DNA of 57,315 nt from Campylobacter concisus (GTDB taxonomy: Bacteria; Campylobacterota; Campylobacteria; Campylobacterales; Campylobacteraceae): NCBI RefSeq assembly GCF_015230015.1, contig NZ_JAAKZC010000014.1, positions 1 through 57,315 of the forward strand. The letters run 5' to 3'. A program made the position numbers and the translations under genes. Shown here piece after piece: positions 16,388 through 27,915 of the stretch. Every line of letters begins with the position of its first letter. Within the stretch, counting starts at the first letter, position 1. A model generated the notes under the pieces. That model saw only the letters and a program-made list of their open reading frames with translations, was not told where the DNA came from and ran no database searches.

Positions 16388-16990
16388 ATGACAAGAACAA
16401 TTGATTGCAGAAATTTAGAGTGCCCAAAACCAGTCATCATGACTAAAAACGCACTTGAGGGTTTAAATGAGGGAGAGAGCCTAGAGATCATCGTAAATGC
16501 CCTAGCTCCAAAAGAAAATATATCAAGATTTTTAAAAAATCAAAATATAGAATTTAGCCTAGAAAGCAATGGCACTGAGACTAAAATTTTAGCCATCAAG
16601 GGCAAAAGCGTACTTGAGCTTACAAATTTTGACGAATTTGTCTGCGATATAACACCAAAAAACGAAAAAGTGCTCTATCTAAACGAAGAGCGCGCAGGTA
16701 GCGGCGAAGTTGGCATAAATTTGCTATCAAAATTTCTAGGCGCACTTCTTCAAGTAGAGAAAAAACCAAAGATAATAATCTGCGTAAATAACGCCGTTAA
16801 GATGACCACAAACCGCGCGCATCCAAGCTTTAAGCCACTTAAAGATCTTGAAGCTGCTGGCGTTCAAATTTTAAGCTGCGGAAGCTGCTTAGAGGCTTAT
16901 AAGCTAGTAAGCGATCTTGCGGTTGGCGAAATTTCAAACGCTTATGAGATCATCGACATACTATCAACTCACGAGCAGATCAAACTATGA
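16388..16990 (+). CDS. yedF: Selenium metabolism protein YedF
   Basis: A 200-residue two-domain protein. Residues 1-70 are a TusA/SirA-like sulfur-carrier domain with the CPxP motif (ECPKPV, Cys12). Residues 75-195 are a DsrE-like domain with a GSGEVGINLLSKFLGALL core and a redox-type SCGSCLEAYKL motif. This arrangement is the YedF form found next to selD (TIGR03527-type) and is thought to handle selenium or sulfur before selenophosphate synthesis; the exact reaction is not established. AAAGGAAAAACA precedes the ATG, and its TGA stop overlaps the selD ATG. Confidence 0.88.
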   Translation: MTRTIDCRNLECPKPVIMTKNALEGLNEGESLEIIVNALAPKENISRFLKNQNIEFSLESNGTETKILAIKGKSVLELTNFDEFVCDITPKNEKVLYLNEERAGSGEVGINLLSKFLGALLQVEKKPKIIICVNNAVKMTTNRAHPSFKPLKDLEAAGVQILSCGSCLEAYKLVSDLAVGEISNAYEIIDILSTHEQIKL

Positions 16991-18009
16991 TCTACCACGA
17001 CAAAAAGCTTACGCAGTTTGTTAGAGCCGCTGGCTGAGCTGCTAAGCTTGACCCGTCGGGTCTTCACAAAACGATTAGTAGTTTAAATTTATCTCATCCA
17101 AACCTGCTCTCAAGCATCGGCTCAAACGAAGACGCGAGCGTTTTTAAGCTCTCAGACGATCTTGCACTTGTTCAGACGCTCGACTTTATCACGCCAGTAG
17201 TCAATGACCCATTTATATATGGACAGATCGCTGCTGCAAACAGCCTAAGCGACGTCTTTGCGATGGGCGGCGAGGTGATAAACGCTCTAAACATCGTGGG
17301 CTTTGATAGTTGCAACCTTGCGCCTGAAATTTTAGGCGAAATTTTACAAGGAGGAGCCGATAAAGTAAGAGAGTGTGGCGGCGTCATCGTTGGCGGACAT
17401 ACAATAGAGACGCAGCAGATGTATTATGGGCTAAGTGCGACTGGTAAGGTGAGCCCACAAAATTTCTGGGCAAACAACACTGCAGAAGTTGGTAATGTTT
17501 TGATCCTCACAAAACCTCTTGGCAGTGGCATCTTAAGCACAGCGATCAAGGCTGATCTACTAAGCATGGAACAAATAAGCGAGGTCGCAAGCATCATGGC
17601 TCAGCTAAATTTCTACGCTCTAAAAGCGCTAAGTGGCATCAAGGTTTATGCTGCTACCGATGTGACTGGATTTGGATTTTTAGGGCATTTAAGTGAGATG
17701 TTAAACGACAAGATCAGCTTTAAAGTCTTTGAAAAAGATGTGCCAGTGATCGCAAGCGCGAAAGAATTTGCCGATATGGGCATCATCCCAGAGGGAAGCT
17801 ACAAAAACCGCGAATTTGCAAAGCATTTTGTGAGCAAAGAGGCTGATATCTTGCTTTACGATGCGCAAACTTCTGGCGGACTTTTGCTAGCCGTTGGCGA
17901 GAACGATGCAAGCTTAGCCCTAAAGCGCCTAAGAGAGGCTGGCTATGAGCGCTCAGCTATCATTGCAGAAACGATCCAAAAAGGCGAGTTTGATATATTT
18001 TTAAACTAA
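16987..18009 (+). CDS. selD: Selenide, water dikinase SelD, a selenoprotein (Sec at residue 17)
   Basis: A 340-residue enzyme that makes selenophosphate from selenide and ATP for Sec-tRNA synthesis. The frame starts at ATG 16987, overlapping the yedF stop (ATGA). An in-frame TGA at 17035-17037 falls exactly at residue 17 within AAG-U-AAKLDPSGL, the position of catalytic Cys17 in E. coli SelD, with the essential Lys at residue 20. Downstream the frame runs unbroken (ISSLNLSHPNLL, QTLDFITPVVNDPFIYG, VIVGGHTIETQQ) to TAA 18009. Reading the TGA as stop would lose the ATP/selenium site, and a call from ATG 17263 would miss 92 residues. The protein needed to make selenocysteine therefore itself contains it. 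Confidence 0.93.
17035..17062 (+). promoter_or_regulatory. Selenocysteine codon with SECIS-like hairpin
   Basis: TGA 17035-17037 is followed after 12 bases by a GC-rich hairpin: GACCC (17050-17054), loop GTC, GGGTC (17058-17062). Bacterial SECIS elements sit directly 3' of the UGA at about this distance and are bound by SelB. A GC-rich block in such AT-rich DNA inside a coding frame supports the function. Confidence 0.75.
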
Positions 18010-18011
18010 CT

Positions 18012-18035
18012 CTAGGCTAAATTTAGCCTAGTTTT
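18012..18035 (+). terminator. Terminator after selD
   Basis: A 20-base perfect palindrome, CTAGGCTAAA (18012-18021) with TTTAGCCTAG (18022-18031), starts 2 bases after the stop codon and is followed by TTTTC. Confidence 0.65.
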
Positions 18036-18117
18036 CATGCACTAGATGATAAAATTTTTAAATTTCTTTTAATTTACCTAACCACTTTATAATGTCAAGA
18101 AATTTAACAAAGGAGAT

Positions 18118-18749
18118 ATGATGAATTATCTTGAAATTTTAAAATTTCGTCACGCTTGCAAAATTTTTGACGAGAGCAAAAAGATAAGTGCTGGCGAATT
18201 TGACTTTATCCTAGAGGCTGGCAGACTAAGCCCAAGCTCAACTGGCCTTGAGCAGTGGGACTTTTTAGTCGTGCAAAATAAGGAGCTTAGAGAAAAAATC
18301 AAAGCAGTTTCGTGGAACCAAGCGCAGATCACCTCTTGCTCGCATTTGGTTGTCATCTTAGCAAAGATCAAAGAGATAAAAGTTGGCAGCAGCTATGTGG
18401 ATAAAATGATCGCTAGACGCGCAGATAAAGAGCCTGAGATGATCGCTGCAAGGCAGAAATTTTATCACGACTTTTTGCTATCAAATTTCAAAAACGATGA
18501 TGAGCTAACATTTCAGTGGTCACACGAGCAGTGCATGATAGCTGCGACAAATATGATGAACGCAGCCGCGAGTCTTGGGATCGACAGCTGCCCGATCGAA
18601 GGCTTTGATAGACACGCTTAAATGAAATTTTAGGGCTTGACGAAAGCGAGCAAAGAGTGGCTATCGTAGTGCCATTTGGCTACCGCCTAAATCCACAGCC
18701 AGAAAAATACCGCAGACAAAGATCTGAAGTAGTTACTTGGATCTACTAA
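18118..18749 (+). pseudogene. Frameshifted nitroreductase (RdxA/NfsB-like)
   Basis: The first frame (18118-18621) encodes 167 residues of an FMN-dependent NAD(P)H nitroreductase: FRHACKIFD, GRLSPSSTGLEQWDFLVV, and SLGIDSCPIEGFDR. It stops at TAA 18619-18621 after two out-of-family residues. The -1 frame continues from about 18612 with LNEILGLDESEQRVAIVVPFGYR and ends TWIY at TAA 18747-18749, which is the family's normal C terminus (bottom of the FMN site). A single lost base near 18611 explains it. RHACKIFD resembles RHSCKMFD of H. pylori RdxA, whose loss gives metronidazole resistance. It could be a real null allele, phase variation or a sequencing error. The full protein would be about 210 residues. 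AAAGGAGATATG gives the start. Confidence 0.82.
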
Positions 18750-18751
18750 CT

Positions 18752-18772
18752 CACGGGGCAAAACGCCCTGTG
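18752..18772 (+). terminator. Terminator after the nitroreductase
   Basis: CACGGGGC (18752-18759), loop AAAAC and GCCCTGTG (18765-18772) form an 8-bp stem with one G-T pair, 2 bases after the restored-frame stop. Its place after the -1-frame stop, not the early stop, supports the longer original gene. Confidence 0.55.
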
Positions 18773-18868
18773 TCTATTTAAATTTAAACAAAAAGGCATT
18801 TTATAAGCTAAAAAAAGTAAATTTGCGTTAAAATCATGACTAGTTTTAAAAAGCGAGGCTTAAATTTA

Positions 18869-21800
18869 ATGCAAAAAAATAGCGCTAAACCAGTTTTGCA
18901 GATTTTTAAAAGGTTCTATGTAAAGACAGCACTACTTCTTTTTGCTTTCATCTTTCTTGCACTCTTTGTCATATTTGCCGGCATAAACGACATAAAATAT
19001 GAAATTTCAACACTAAATTTAATCACTAGAAACAACATCACCAACGCATTTTCAGATGTAAAAGATAACATATCTACAAAGGCAAGACTCATTGCAAACG
19101 GCATAGAGCCGTTTTATGAAGATACTATTATAAGTAAATTCTACGCCTCTTTTTACGTGATATCAAAAGATAACTCTTTGCTTTACGAGCGTAAATTTGA
19201 CGGTGCTTTAGAGCTACACGACTACGATATTGCATGGTTTTCAGATATTAAAGCGGGCGAGTTTAGGCTCTCTGATAGATTTTACAAAAATAGACGCTTT
19301 AAAGATATCTACATAGCTTATGGGCTAAAAAATGGCAATAAAATTCTCGCTCAACTAAGTCAAAATTTTTTAAAAAACAGAGTCGATACAGGCTATAACA
19401 AAAATTTTGCCGCATACGTCTTTTTGGTTGATAAAGATGGCAATCTCTCAAGAGATGAGTTTTATAAAAAATTTGTAAAAGAGGACTTTGACAAGTATAT
19501 CTCGCAAGGTGGCGAGTTTAAAAGTGACAAGATCATTTTTATACTAAAGGATATGAATTTTTACAAGATCAGCTACCTAGAAGAGCAAAAGCTATTTGTC
19601 ATAACAGGCTCTAGCAGGCAGCTCCAGATATTTATCCAGCTAGTTCTAGTCGTGCTTTCGTTTTTCTGCTTTGTAGCATTTAGCATACTTTGGCTACGTG
19701 ATAACTCATATATAAAAGATAAAATTCTCTTTGCATTTACCAGGATCGCTCTTTTTGCAACAGATAAAAGCAAACCGACTGATGAGGACTTTGATGTAAA
19801 AGAATTTATCTTGCTAAATAACAGCATAAAAAAACTCTACGAAGATAGAGATAAAGCTTACGAGACAGCACAAAGCTATGAGAGCAGATTTGGCTATGTC
19901 TTTGAAAAGAGCTTTTTAAAGATCGTAGTCTTTGACGCTTATACTGGCGTCATCACGGACATTAGCAACGCTCTTTTAGAAAAACTAGGCTACAAAAAAG
20001 ATGACGTAGCAGATCTAAACATAAAAGAACTTCTTGAAGATGAGTCTAAAAATTTAGCAGAAGATAGAGAAAACTCTATCAATAATAATCTATCATACGA
20101 GGCTAAGCTAAGGCGTAAAAATGGTGAAATTATCGACGTTTTAGTGACCCAAAGTAGCTTTGAGCTAGAAAACACAAGGCTAAATTTCATACTCATAAAA
20201 GATATCACTCAAGAAAAGATGACGCAAAGAAATGACGATATCATCAAAAGCTACGTCTTTTTATCGCCAAATGTCATCGCCATCGCTTCGGCACAAGAGC
20301 CATTTTTGATCATCCAAAGCACAAACAATGTCGAGAGAATTTTTAATGTCCAAAGCCAAGGTCTCATAAATTTAGAAGATATCATCGCAAGCGAGGACTT
20401 TGATAGCTTTAAAGCTGCCGTGCTAGCAAGTAAAAAGGCCTTTTTGCAAGCAAGCTTTAAAAATGAAGAGCTAAATTTCATAGCAAATATGACAAACGCT
20501 TACGGCAAGAAAATTCCATTTAAGATAAAGGCTAAATTTATCGATGCAGACGAGCAAAAGGTCATCTACTCATTTACCGATCTTAGCGATATGCTAAAGC
20601 TTCAAGAGAGATTTGACAAGCAAAGCAAAGAGAGTAAGGCGCTGCTTTGGGCGAGTGAGGCAAATATCTTTACTTGGGATAAAAGAAGCGATATGCTCAA
20701 CATCTCAGACGAGCTAAGTAAAATTCTTGGCACGCAAAGCACTCTAAATTTCGAGCAAGCAAAGTCGGTCTTTGTCGATGAATTTGATAGTTTTTATAGC
20801 TTTTTTGAGAGCTTAAGAGATGCTCAAACATACATCAAAGATATCAAGCTTTACAGCATAGATAAAGAAATTTTACACTTTAGACTAAGGGCAAAAGCGC
20901 TTGAATACGACGAATTTGGCGAAGTAAGCTTGATAAAAGGCACATTAAGAGACCTTAGCCTAGAAGATAGCTTTTTTGTCTGCCAAGACCTGCTTGCAAA
21001 AATTTTCTCATTTAGCAAAGAAGAGGTTGTCTTGCTTGATGAGGAGATGAGGGTCATTGACGCAAATGACGCATTTTTTGAAAGTGCGGGCGCAAAAGAT
21101 AGCGTATATCTAAAAGATATCACCTTTATAAAGCAAGGCTTGAGCGATATAAAACACCAGATCATAGAGACCATAAACCAAGGTGGCTCGTGGAGTGGCA
21201 AGGTTTGGAGCGAAAATAATAAAAACAAAAGCAAGCTTGAAGTCATAGAAATTTTACCGCTTATCGATGCGAACGAGAAAAAAACTGGCTACATCATGCT
21301 AGCAATGCTTGCAAATAACGAAGCGCAAAATGAGAAATATCTAGAATTTATCGCATATCACGATCCGCTCACAAAGCTACCAAATAGATTTTTACTCTAC
21401 AACAAGCTAAATTCTCTCATACAAAAAAATGAACAAAAAATAGCCGTCATCTACCTTGATATGGATGATTTTAAGAGCATAAACGACAACTTCGGCCACC
21501 AAATAGGCGATAAATTTTTAGTAGCTATCTCTGAAAAGATAGGCGCTATGTTTAATGGCAAAAATATCTTTGCAAGGATAGGCGGAGATGAGTTTGTAGG
21601 CGTCATCAACTACGAAAATTTAGGCGAAGTCTATGAGATAGCGCAAAATATGTTAAGGCTAGCTTCAGATGAAGTAAAGATAGACGAGCTAAAACTAAAA
21701 GCAAGCGCTAGCATAGGCATAGCCTTGGCTGATAGTGAGCTTGGGGCTGATGATGTGCTACAAAGAGCCGACTGGGCGATGTACCAAGCCAAGATAAGTG

Positions 21801-22913
21801 GCAAAAACAGAAGCTATACATTTGATGCGAAAAAAGATGTCTATTTTAAGAGCCAATACGAAGATGGCTCAAAAATTTTAAAAGCGCTTGACGCTGGCGA
21901 GATGTTTTTAGAATTTCAACCAGAGATCAGCTTTAGCACGGGCGAGACTTTAAGTTTTGAAGCGCTTATTAGATGGAGAAAAGATGGCGAGATCATCTAC
22001 CCAAGCGACTTTTTACCACTTATAAAAACAAGTAGCGCATCGAGCAATATCGCTTTATTTACGATAAAAGAGGCGCTTTTAGCAAGAAAAATGTGGCTAG
22101 AAAATGGCATAAGTGCAAAGGTTCGTGTAAATTTAAGCGTTAAAAAGCTCTTTACGGAGGAATTTTGGCATAAATTTAAAGCGATATTTGATGAGGATAA
22201 AAGCCTTGATCCAACTGGACTTATCATCGACGTTATCGACGCTGCAACAGCTACAAATTTAGAAGTTTTAGAAATTTATGTAAGAAAATATAAAGAGCTT
22301 GGCATACACTTCTCGCTTGATGACTTTGCCTCATACTCAAGCTCTATAGAAGCTCTTGGTATGCTAAAGACAAATCGTTTCAACATAGATAATAAATTTT
22401 GCCAGCATATCTTTAACTCAAAAGAGGCGCTTGAGAGCATAAATATGATAAGGTTTGTGGCTGATAAATTTGGACTAAATGCGACTATAAAAAATATCGA
22501 TGACAAAAGAACGCTTGAGTTTTTACTTGGTCTTGGTTTTGATAAATTTCAAGGCAACATTTTCTCATTAGCGCTTTTGGCAAAAGATGCTGCTTCGTTT
22601 AAATTTGAAAGGCCATATCTACACATAAAAGACTATAAAAATAACGAAAATTTCGAGCTTTTTAAAGGCTTAGTCGTGCTAAAAGAGCTTGCAAACGAAG
22701 TGATAGCAAATTTAAATCAAGACGACAAACTAACACAAAGCCTAAAACAAAAAATAGAAGACGAGATAAAAAATATAGGTAAATTTAATCAAGAAATTTC
22801 TATAAATTTAAGCAAACTAGCAAGCAGTAGTGACAACGGCGAACTCTATAATCTAGCCATGTCCATCATCAAAGAGTGCGATATAAATTTAGGTTTTAGT
22901 AAGGAGATAAGAG

Positions 22914-22921
<8 letters not shown>
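18869..22921 (+). CDS. Large PAS-GGDEF-EAL signalling protein with degenerate EAL domain
   Basis: A 1350-residue membrane protein. Two membrane segments (about 20-42 and 255-278) flank a periplasmic sensor region (about 45-250). Several PAS-like domains follow (one near 345-460 with the end signature LIKDITQEK, others to about 830). The GGDEF domain has ARIGGDEF near residue 905 and no RxxD I-site, so it should be an active, uninhibited diguanylate cyclase. The EAL domain (FEALIRW near 1030) has DDFASYSS instead of DDFGTGYSS, an Asn in the usual catalytic-lysine motif (NRFNIDN) and no AEGVE, so it probably does not hydrolyse c-di-GMP. AGCGAGG supports ATG 18869; 18836 is the longer start. It overlaps the next gene by 8 bases. 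Confidence 0.88.
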
Positions 22922-25445
<2,524 letters not shown>

Positions 25446-25446
<1 letters not shown>

Positions 25447-26009
25447 TGAGAGCGGTTTTACTATTTTTTGTGCTATTAAATTTTGCATTTTGTTTTGAAG
25501 TGCCAGTTGATTGCACTCAGATCTTTGAAGCTAGAAAAGAGGAAATTTCAAAGGAGCTTGAGGTCATCGACGAGCAGCGCCAAGCCCTAGAGGTCTTTCG
25601 AGCAAGCTCGGCTGCAGCTTATGAAGAAAATAACAAAAAGCTCGCCAAAAAAGAGGCTGATCTAAATGCGACGATGAAAGTGATCGAGCAAAAACGCAAA
25701 GAGATCGACGAAGTAGTCGCTAAAAATGAGAAAATTTTAAAAGAGCTTCGCACGATGACTACCGACAAAGTCAATGAATCCTACGCCAAAATGAAAGATG
25801 GCGCAGCAGCCGAAGTGCTCTCGCAAATGCCAAGATCAAACGCAGCCACCATACTTTATGCCCTTGATGCCAAAAAGATCTCAACCATAATGGCAAAAAT
25901 GAATCCAAAGGTTGCTTCTGAAGTGACAGCACTACTTCAAAAAGGTCCCCCATTTATCGACGAAAAAGGCGATATGCCATCTCCAGCTGGAAGTATAAAT
26001 ATGCAGTAA
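25446..26009 (+). CDS. motE: MotE-like periplasmic protein (flagellar stator-associated)
   Basis: A 187-residue exported protein with signal MRAVLLFFVLLNFAFC, a coiled coil (about 35-110) and a C-terminal MgtE-N-like helical domain (YAKMKDGAAAEVLSQMPRSNAATILYALDAKKISTI, about 118-165). This matches the MotE family, a periplasmic partner of the flagellar stator in Helicobacter, and the C. jejuni homologue Cj1496c. I use ATG 25446 (TGATG overlap with fliJ) after GAGG; a GTG at 25443 is one codon earlier. Probably the last gene of the unit, followed by a hairpin. Confidence 0.78.
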
Positions 26010-26024
26010 ATTTAACTTACTGCA
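26002..26024 (+). terminator. Weak hairpin at the motE stop
   Basis: TGCAGTAA (26002-26009) pairs with TTACTGCA (26017-26024) over a 7-base loop. The left arm contains the motE stop codon. There is no U tract, so the stop function is uncertain. Confidence 0.35.
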
Positions 26025-26068
26025 GCTCTATAAAAGCCAAATTTAACTGATAAATTTAACCTACTTGC

Positions 26069-26611
26069 TTGCCCTTTCTCAAATTTTTACCCCTGCTCTT
26101 GTTGTATAAATTTAGCGGCGATGTGCTTTTTACGCACAGGGGCATAAGCGGTCCAGCGATACTAAACGCCTCACTTTTTTGGCAAAAGGGGAGAATTTGC
26201 ATAAATTTCTTGCCTAAATTTAGTGAGAAAAATTTAGTAAATGGCAAAAAACAGCTTAGCTCGGTTTTGCCTTTGCCAAAGAGATTTGTACTGGAGTTTT
26301 TAAGAAATTTTGGCTTAAAAGATAGGGCATTTTATGAATTTAGTGATGAAGAAAAAAGCATCATAAAAAGGCTTTTTGCTTACAATTTTGCCCCTGCTGG
26401 GACCTTTGGCTTTGAAAGGGCAGAAGTTACAAAAGGTGGTGTCAAAAGCGAGTTTTTGGATGAAAATTTAGAGAGTAAAAACGTAAAAGGGCTTTATTTT
26501 ATAGGCGAAGTTTTAGATATTACTGGTATGCTTGGCGGATACAACTTGCATCTAGCCTTTGCAAGTGCTCTAAAAGTAGCAAGTGCTTTAAATTTAAAGA
26601 GTAGGATTTAG
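26069..26611 (+). pseudogene. 3' fragment of an HI0933/YhiN-family FAD-dependent oxidoreductase
   Basis: About 180 residues equal to the C-terminal half of BaiN/HI0933-like flavoproteins (normally about 380-400). Seen are LFTHRGISGPAIL, APAGTFGFERAEVTKGGV and the FAD-closing GLYFIGEVLDITGMLGGYNLHLAFASAL. The N-terminal FAD-binding GxGxxG half is absent, and the frame upstream of 26069 is closed by stops (TGA, TAA and TAA between 26047 and 26060). There is no ribosome site at the apparent TTG start. The remaining frame is intact, suggesting recent loss or a recent copy. It faces the carB fragment 31 bases away. Confidence 0.8.
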
Positions 26612-26642
26612 CTCGTGGCAGCCAAAACTGCCACTAAATTTA

Positions 26643-26933
26643 TTATTTCTCGCTTAGATACTCTTGCAAGCTTTTTACTTCAAGTGCCTTGCCAGTTTGA
26701 ACTGTGCTTAGAGACTTAGCAGCTGCGAGTGCTGCGCGGATGGTTGTAAAATATGGAATTTTAAATCTAAGCACATTTTGGCGTATCTTTTTGCCATCAT
26801 CCACGCTTGATTTTGTATCGCTTGTATTTATAACAAGTGCGATGTCACCGTTTTTAAGCCTATCTTCGACGTTTGGTCTGCCCTCGCTTATCTTATAGAC
26901 GAACTCAGCCTCCACGCCAGCTTCGCTTAAGTG
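26643..26933 (-). pseudogene. carB: 3' fragment of carbamoyl-phosphate synthase large subunit (carB)
   Basis: About 96 residues matching the C-terminal allosteric (MGS-like) domain of CarB: HLSEAGVEAEFVYKISEGRP, VINTSDTKSSVDDGKKIRQ and YFTTIRAALAA. Full CarB is about 1,080 residues. Similarity begins at 26933, and a stop in the same frame lies at 26942-26940, so nothing upstream can restore it. An intact carB must exist elsewhere if the strain makes arginine or pyrimidines, because carA (44176-45294) is intact. Confidence 0.85.
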
Positions 26934-27204
26934 TGATATTTATAAATTCTTGCTTCTTTTTAATGCCTACAAAATCCCTTGTTAGTAAATTTTAAAACTT
27001 ATATGTAAAGATAGGTCTAAATTTACTAAAAGTAAGGATTGCCTAGATCAACGATCATAGAAAAATAGTTACATATATTTTTTTGATATGAAGTTATAAA
27101 GTCTATTTAGAATGTTTTTATGGTAAGTGAAAATTAAAAATTTTTATCAATAAATTTATATTTAAAATAGTATCAGGCTCAAGAGTTTTAATAAACTTTC
27201 ACTA
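26934..27204. other. Noncoding AT-rich stretch beside the gene fragments
   Basis: About 270 bases with stops in all frames and no gene, tRNA or inverted-repeat end that I can identify. It separates the carB fragment from gph. I found no obvious transposon ends or target duplication, but it is the likely site of an old breakpoint. Confidence 0.45.
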
Positions 27205-27843
27205 TTAAACTTCTTTGATAAAGCTAACAACCTCATGTGGATTTGTAAATATATGCTCGCTAAACTGCCTTAAATCAGACTCTTTGCCATATCCGCATGT
27301 AAGTCCAACTCCAGTTATTAAAGCGGCTTTGGCAGCCTTTAGATCCATGATGGTATCGCCAACCATAAAGGCATTATCTTTTCCTTTGCCTAGTCTCTTT
27401 AAAGCTAAATTTATAGGTTCCGGATCTGGTTTTGGATTTACGACATCATCTCGTCCGACAACCGTTTTTATAAATTTCATAACGCCTAAATGCCCTAACA
27501 AAATGATAGAAAATTTTGATGTCTTTGTCGTAACAACACCAACATCAGCAAATGTGCTAGCTTCTTTTAAAGCGTCCATAGCACGCGGTAAAAGCACGGT
27601 CTCATCTAAATAAATCTTCTCGTAGCAAGCCTTATACTCTTTTACGTATTCACCTATTAAATTCTTCTTGGCACCAAGTTTTTCAAACATTATTTCAAGC
27701 GGATATCCTACTAGCGATTTTAGTGCATCATGATCAGACTCTTTCTTGTCGTGAGCTAAAAACGCCGCATCAAAACCTTTTAAAATAGCAGAAGTAGAAT
27801 CTATAAGTGTGCCGTCTAAGTCAAAAAGTATAGTTTTTTTCAT
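27205..27843 (-). CDS. gph: HAD-family phosphatase, phosphoglycolate phosphatase-like
   Basis: A 212-residue HAD hydrolase. Motif I FDLDGTLIDS (nucleophile Asp at about residue 7), motif II TTKTSKF, motif III Lys near NPKPDPEPI and motif IV MVGDTIMDLKAAKAA are all intact. The cap type and length fit phosphoglycolate phosphatase (Gph), though other small phosphate esters are possible. The ATG at 27843 follows GGAGAATATC; the longer frame to 27885 crosses the upstream terminator and was rejected. Only 13 bases separate the ATG from that terminator's T tract, so it has no room for its own promoter. Confidence 0.82.
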   Translation of the reverse strand: MKKTILFDLDGTLIDSTSAILKGFDAAFLAHDKKESDHDALKSLVGYPLEIMFEKLGAKKNLIGEYVKEYKACYEKIYLDETVLLPRAMDALKEASTFADVGVVTTKTSKFSIILLGHLGVMKFIKTVVGRDDVVNPKPDPEPINLALKRLGKGKDNAFMVGDTIMDLKAAKAALITGVGLTCGYGKESDLRQFSEHIFTNPHEVVSFIKEV

Positions 27844-27856
27844 GATATTCTCCGCA

Positions 27857-27890
27857 GAAATAAAAAAGGGCTCAGCCGAAGCCAAGCCCT
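27857..27890 (-). terminator. Rho-independent terminator after the OmpA gene
   Basis: On the minus strand, a 10-bp stem (arms at 27890-27881 and 27876-27867, two G-T pairs) closed by a TTCG tetraloop is followed by TTTTTTATTTC. This is the strongest intrinsic terminator in the window. It lies between the porin gene and gph. Confidence 0.85.
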
Positions 27891-27915
27891 AAAGAAGTAA
27901 TTTTAAATAGTAAAA

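Noticed and set aside
17263-18009. SelD read as a 248-residue protein starting at ATG 17263
   Set aside because: Conserved SelD sequence continues upstream in frame to ATG 16987 through a single TGA at the catalytic position; the short form lacks the active site.
26934-27204. tRNA or insertion-sequence remnant near the gene fragments
   Set aside because: No TTCGA-type T-loop, CCA end, terminal inverted repeat or transposase fragment seen.
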